Shown here in pieces: positions 5,119-5,469 of a stretch of DNA of 5,469 nt. The notes under the pieces were generated by a model. The model saw only the letters and a list, made by a program, of their open reading frames with translations. It was not told the origin of the DNA and did not search any database. Position 1 is the first letter of the stretch, and each line of letters starts with the position of its first letter. The stretch comes from CAZAPV01 sp964487195 (GTDB taxonomy: Bacteria > Patescibacteriota > Patescibacteriia > SG8-24). The stretch lies in assembly GCA_964487195.1 (NCBI GenBank), contig CAZAPV010000049.1, positions 1-5,469 on the forward strand, written 5' to 3'. The position numbers and the translations under genes were made by a program.

Positions 5119-5469
5119 TTAGGGTTTACTGGGCGCCTCGGTGACGGTGCTTCGCTTGTAGACTCTTTTGTCTATCCTTTCTTCTTTTTCAAAAAATTCT
5201 TTTTCTATGTCGAGGCCGAGCGCGATGCCCACCGCGAAAACCATGTTGATGACATCCACGACCTCTTCTCCCGCCTTATTCGTGATTTCCCGATGCTGAT
5301 CGACGTACATTCCGGAGATTTTTCTGCATGCATGCACCAGTTCGCCAACCTCTTCCGTCAGCAAGAGCAGGCGCTCTTGGAGGGCCTCGTCTTCAAAACC
5401 GCGCTCTTTGATTTTTTCCGCGACGTGCTCCTGCAAGTGCCGTACGGTGCCGGCAGGCAATCGCGGTTT
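5119..5469 (-). CDS. MazG-like nucleotide pyrophosphohydrolase, partial
   Basis: This is the C-terminal part of a protein on the - strand; the frame stays open through the window edge at 5469, so the true start may lie outside. A TTG at 5460 could be a start but has no visible ribosome binding site in the few bases available. Counting from that codon, the metal-binding motifs of the MazG/all-alpha NTP-PPase fold are present: LLTEEVGELVHA (33-44, with E36, E37, E40) and GEEVVDVINMV (64-74, with E66 and D69). The usual helix after them, AVGIALGLDIEKEF, follows. These enzymes split nucleoside triphosphates to the monophosphate and pyrophosphate, removing damaged or excess nucleotides in the cytosol; the substrate here is unknown. 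The last 15 or so residues (RVYKRSTVTEAPSKP) form a basic tail. At 113 residues it is of single-domain size, so little is probably missing. Confidence 0.85.
   Translation of the reverse strand, partial: KPRLPAGTVRHLQEHVAEKIKERGFEDEALQERLLLLTEEVGELVHACRKISGMYVDQHREITNKAGEEVVDVINMVFAVGIALGLDIEKEFFEKEERIDKRVYKRSTVTEAPSKP

Overview
The window most likely comes from a bacterium of the Candidate Phyla Radiation (Patescibacteria), perhaps a parcubacterial lineage. This is inference. It rests on a self-splicing group I intron inside the 23S rRNA gene, short overlapping genes, and a gene set (TrmB-type regulator, YvcK, small HAD hydrolase, EndoQ-like PHP protein, MazG-like protein) that I associate with these genomes. 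TGA is used as a stop codon, which argues against the recoded lineages Gracilibacteria and Absconditabacteria. The protein-coding part is fairly G+C rich.

Layout. Bases 1 to about 650 are the 3' end of a 23S rRNA gene on the + strand. It is interrupted at 56-372 by a 317-nt group I intron with no protein gene. A short spacer leads to a complete 5S rRNA (710-831), which lies inside a longer inverted repeat ending in a T-run. A second, conventional terminator follows at 854-881. A promoter-like pair overlaps that terminator and precedes a small gene (925-1119) for a 64-residue proline-rich charged protein, which has its own terminator.

Bases 1225-4841 hold a compact + strand operon of four overlapping genes: a TrmB-family regulator, the nucleotide-sugar-binding protein YvcK, a small HAD-family phosphatase-like protein, and an Endonuclease Q-like PHP/zinc protein. 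The overlaps (4, 4 and 17 nt) imply co-transcription and probably translational coupling.

Converging on this operon from the - strand are a small 59-residue gene of unknown function (4872-5051), with its own ribosome binding site and terminator, and the C-terminal part of a MazG-like nucleotide pyrophosphohydrolase (5119 to the window end).

How the genes may work together. The first half is ribosomal RNA production, with a splicing step needed to restore the peptidyl-transferase centre. The operon pairs a possible sugar-responsive regulator with YvcK, a regulator of central carbon and cell-wall metabolism. It also carries an enzyme for deaminated DNA. The MazG-like protein on the other strand could clean nucleotide pools. 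The link between carbon sensing and DNA or nucleotide hygiene is inference from gene order only.
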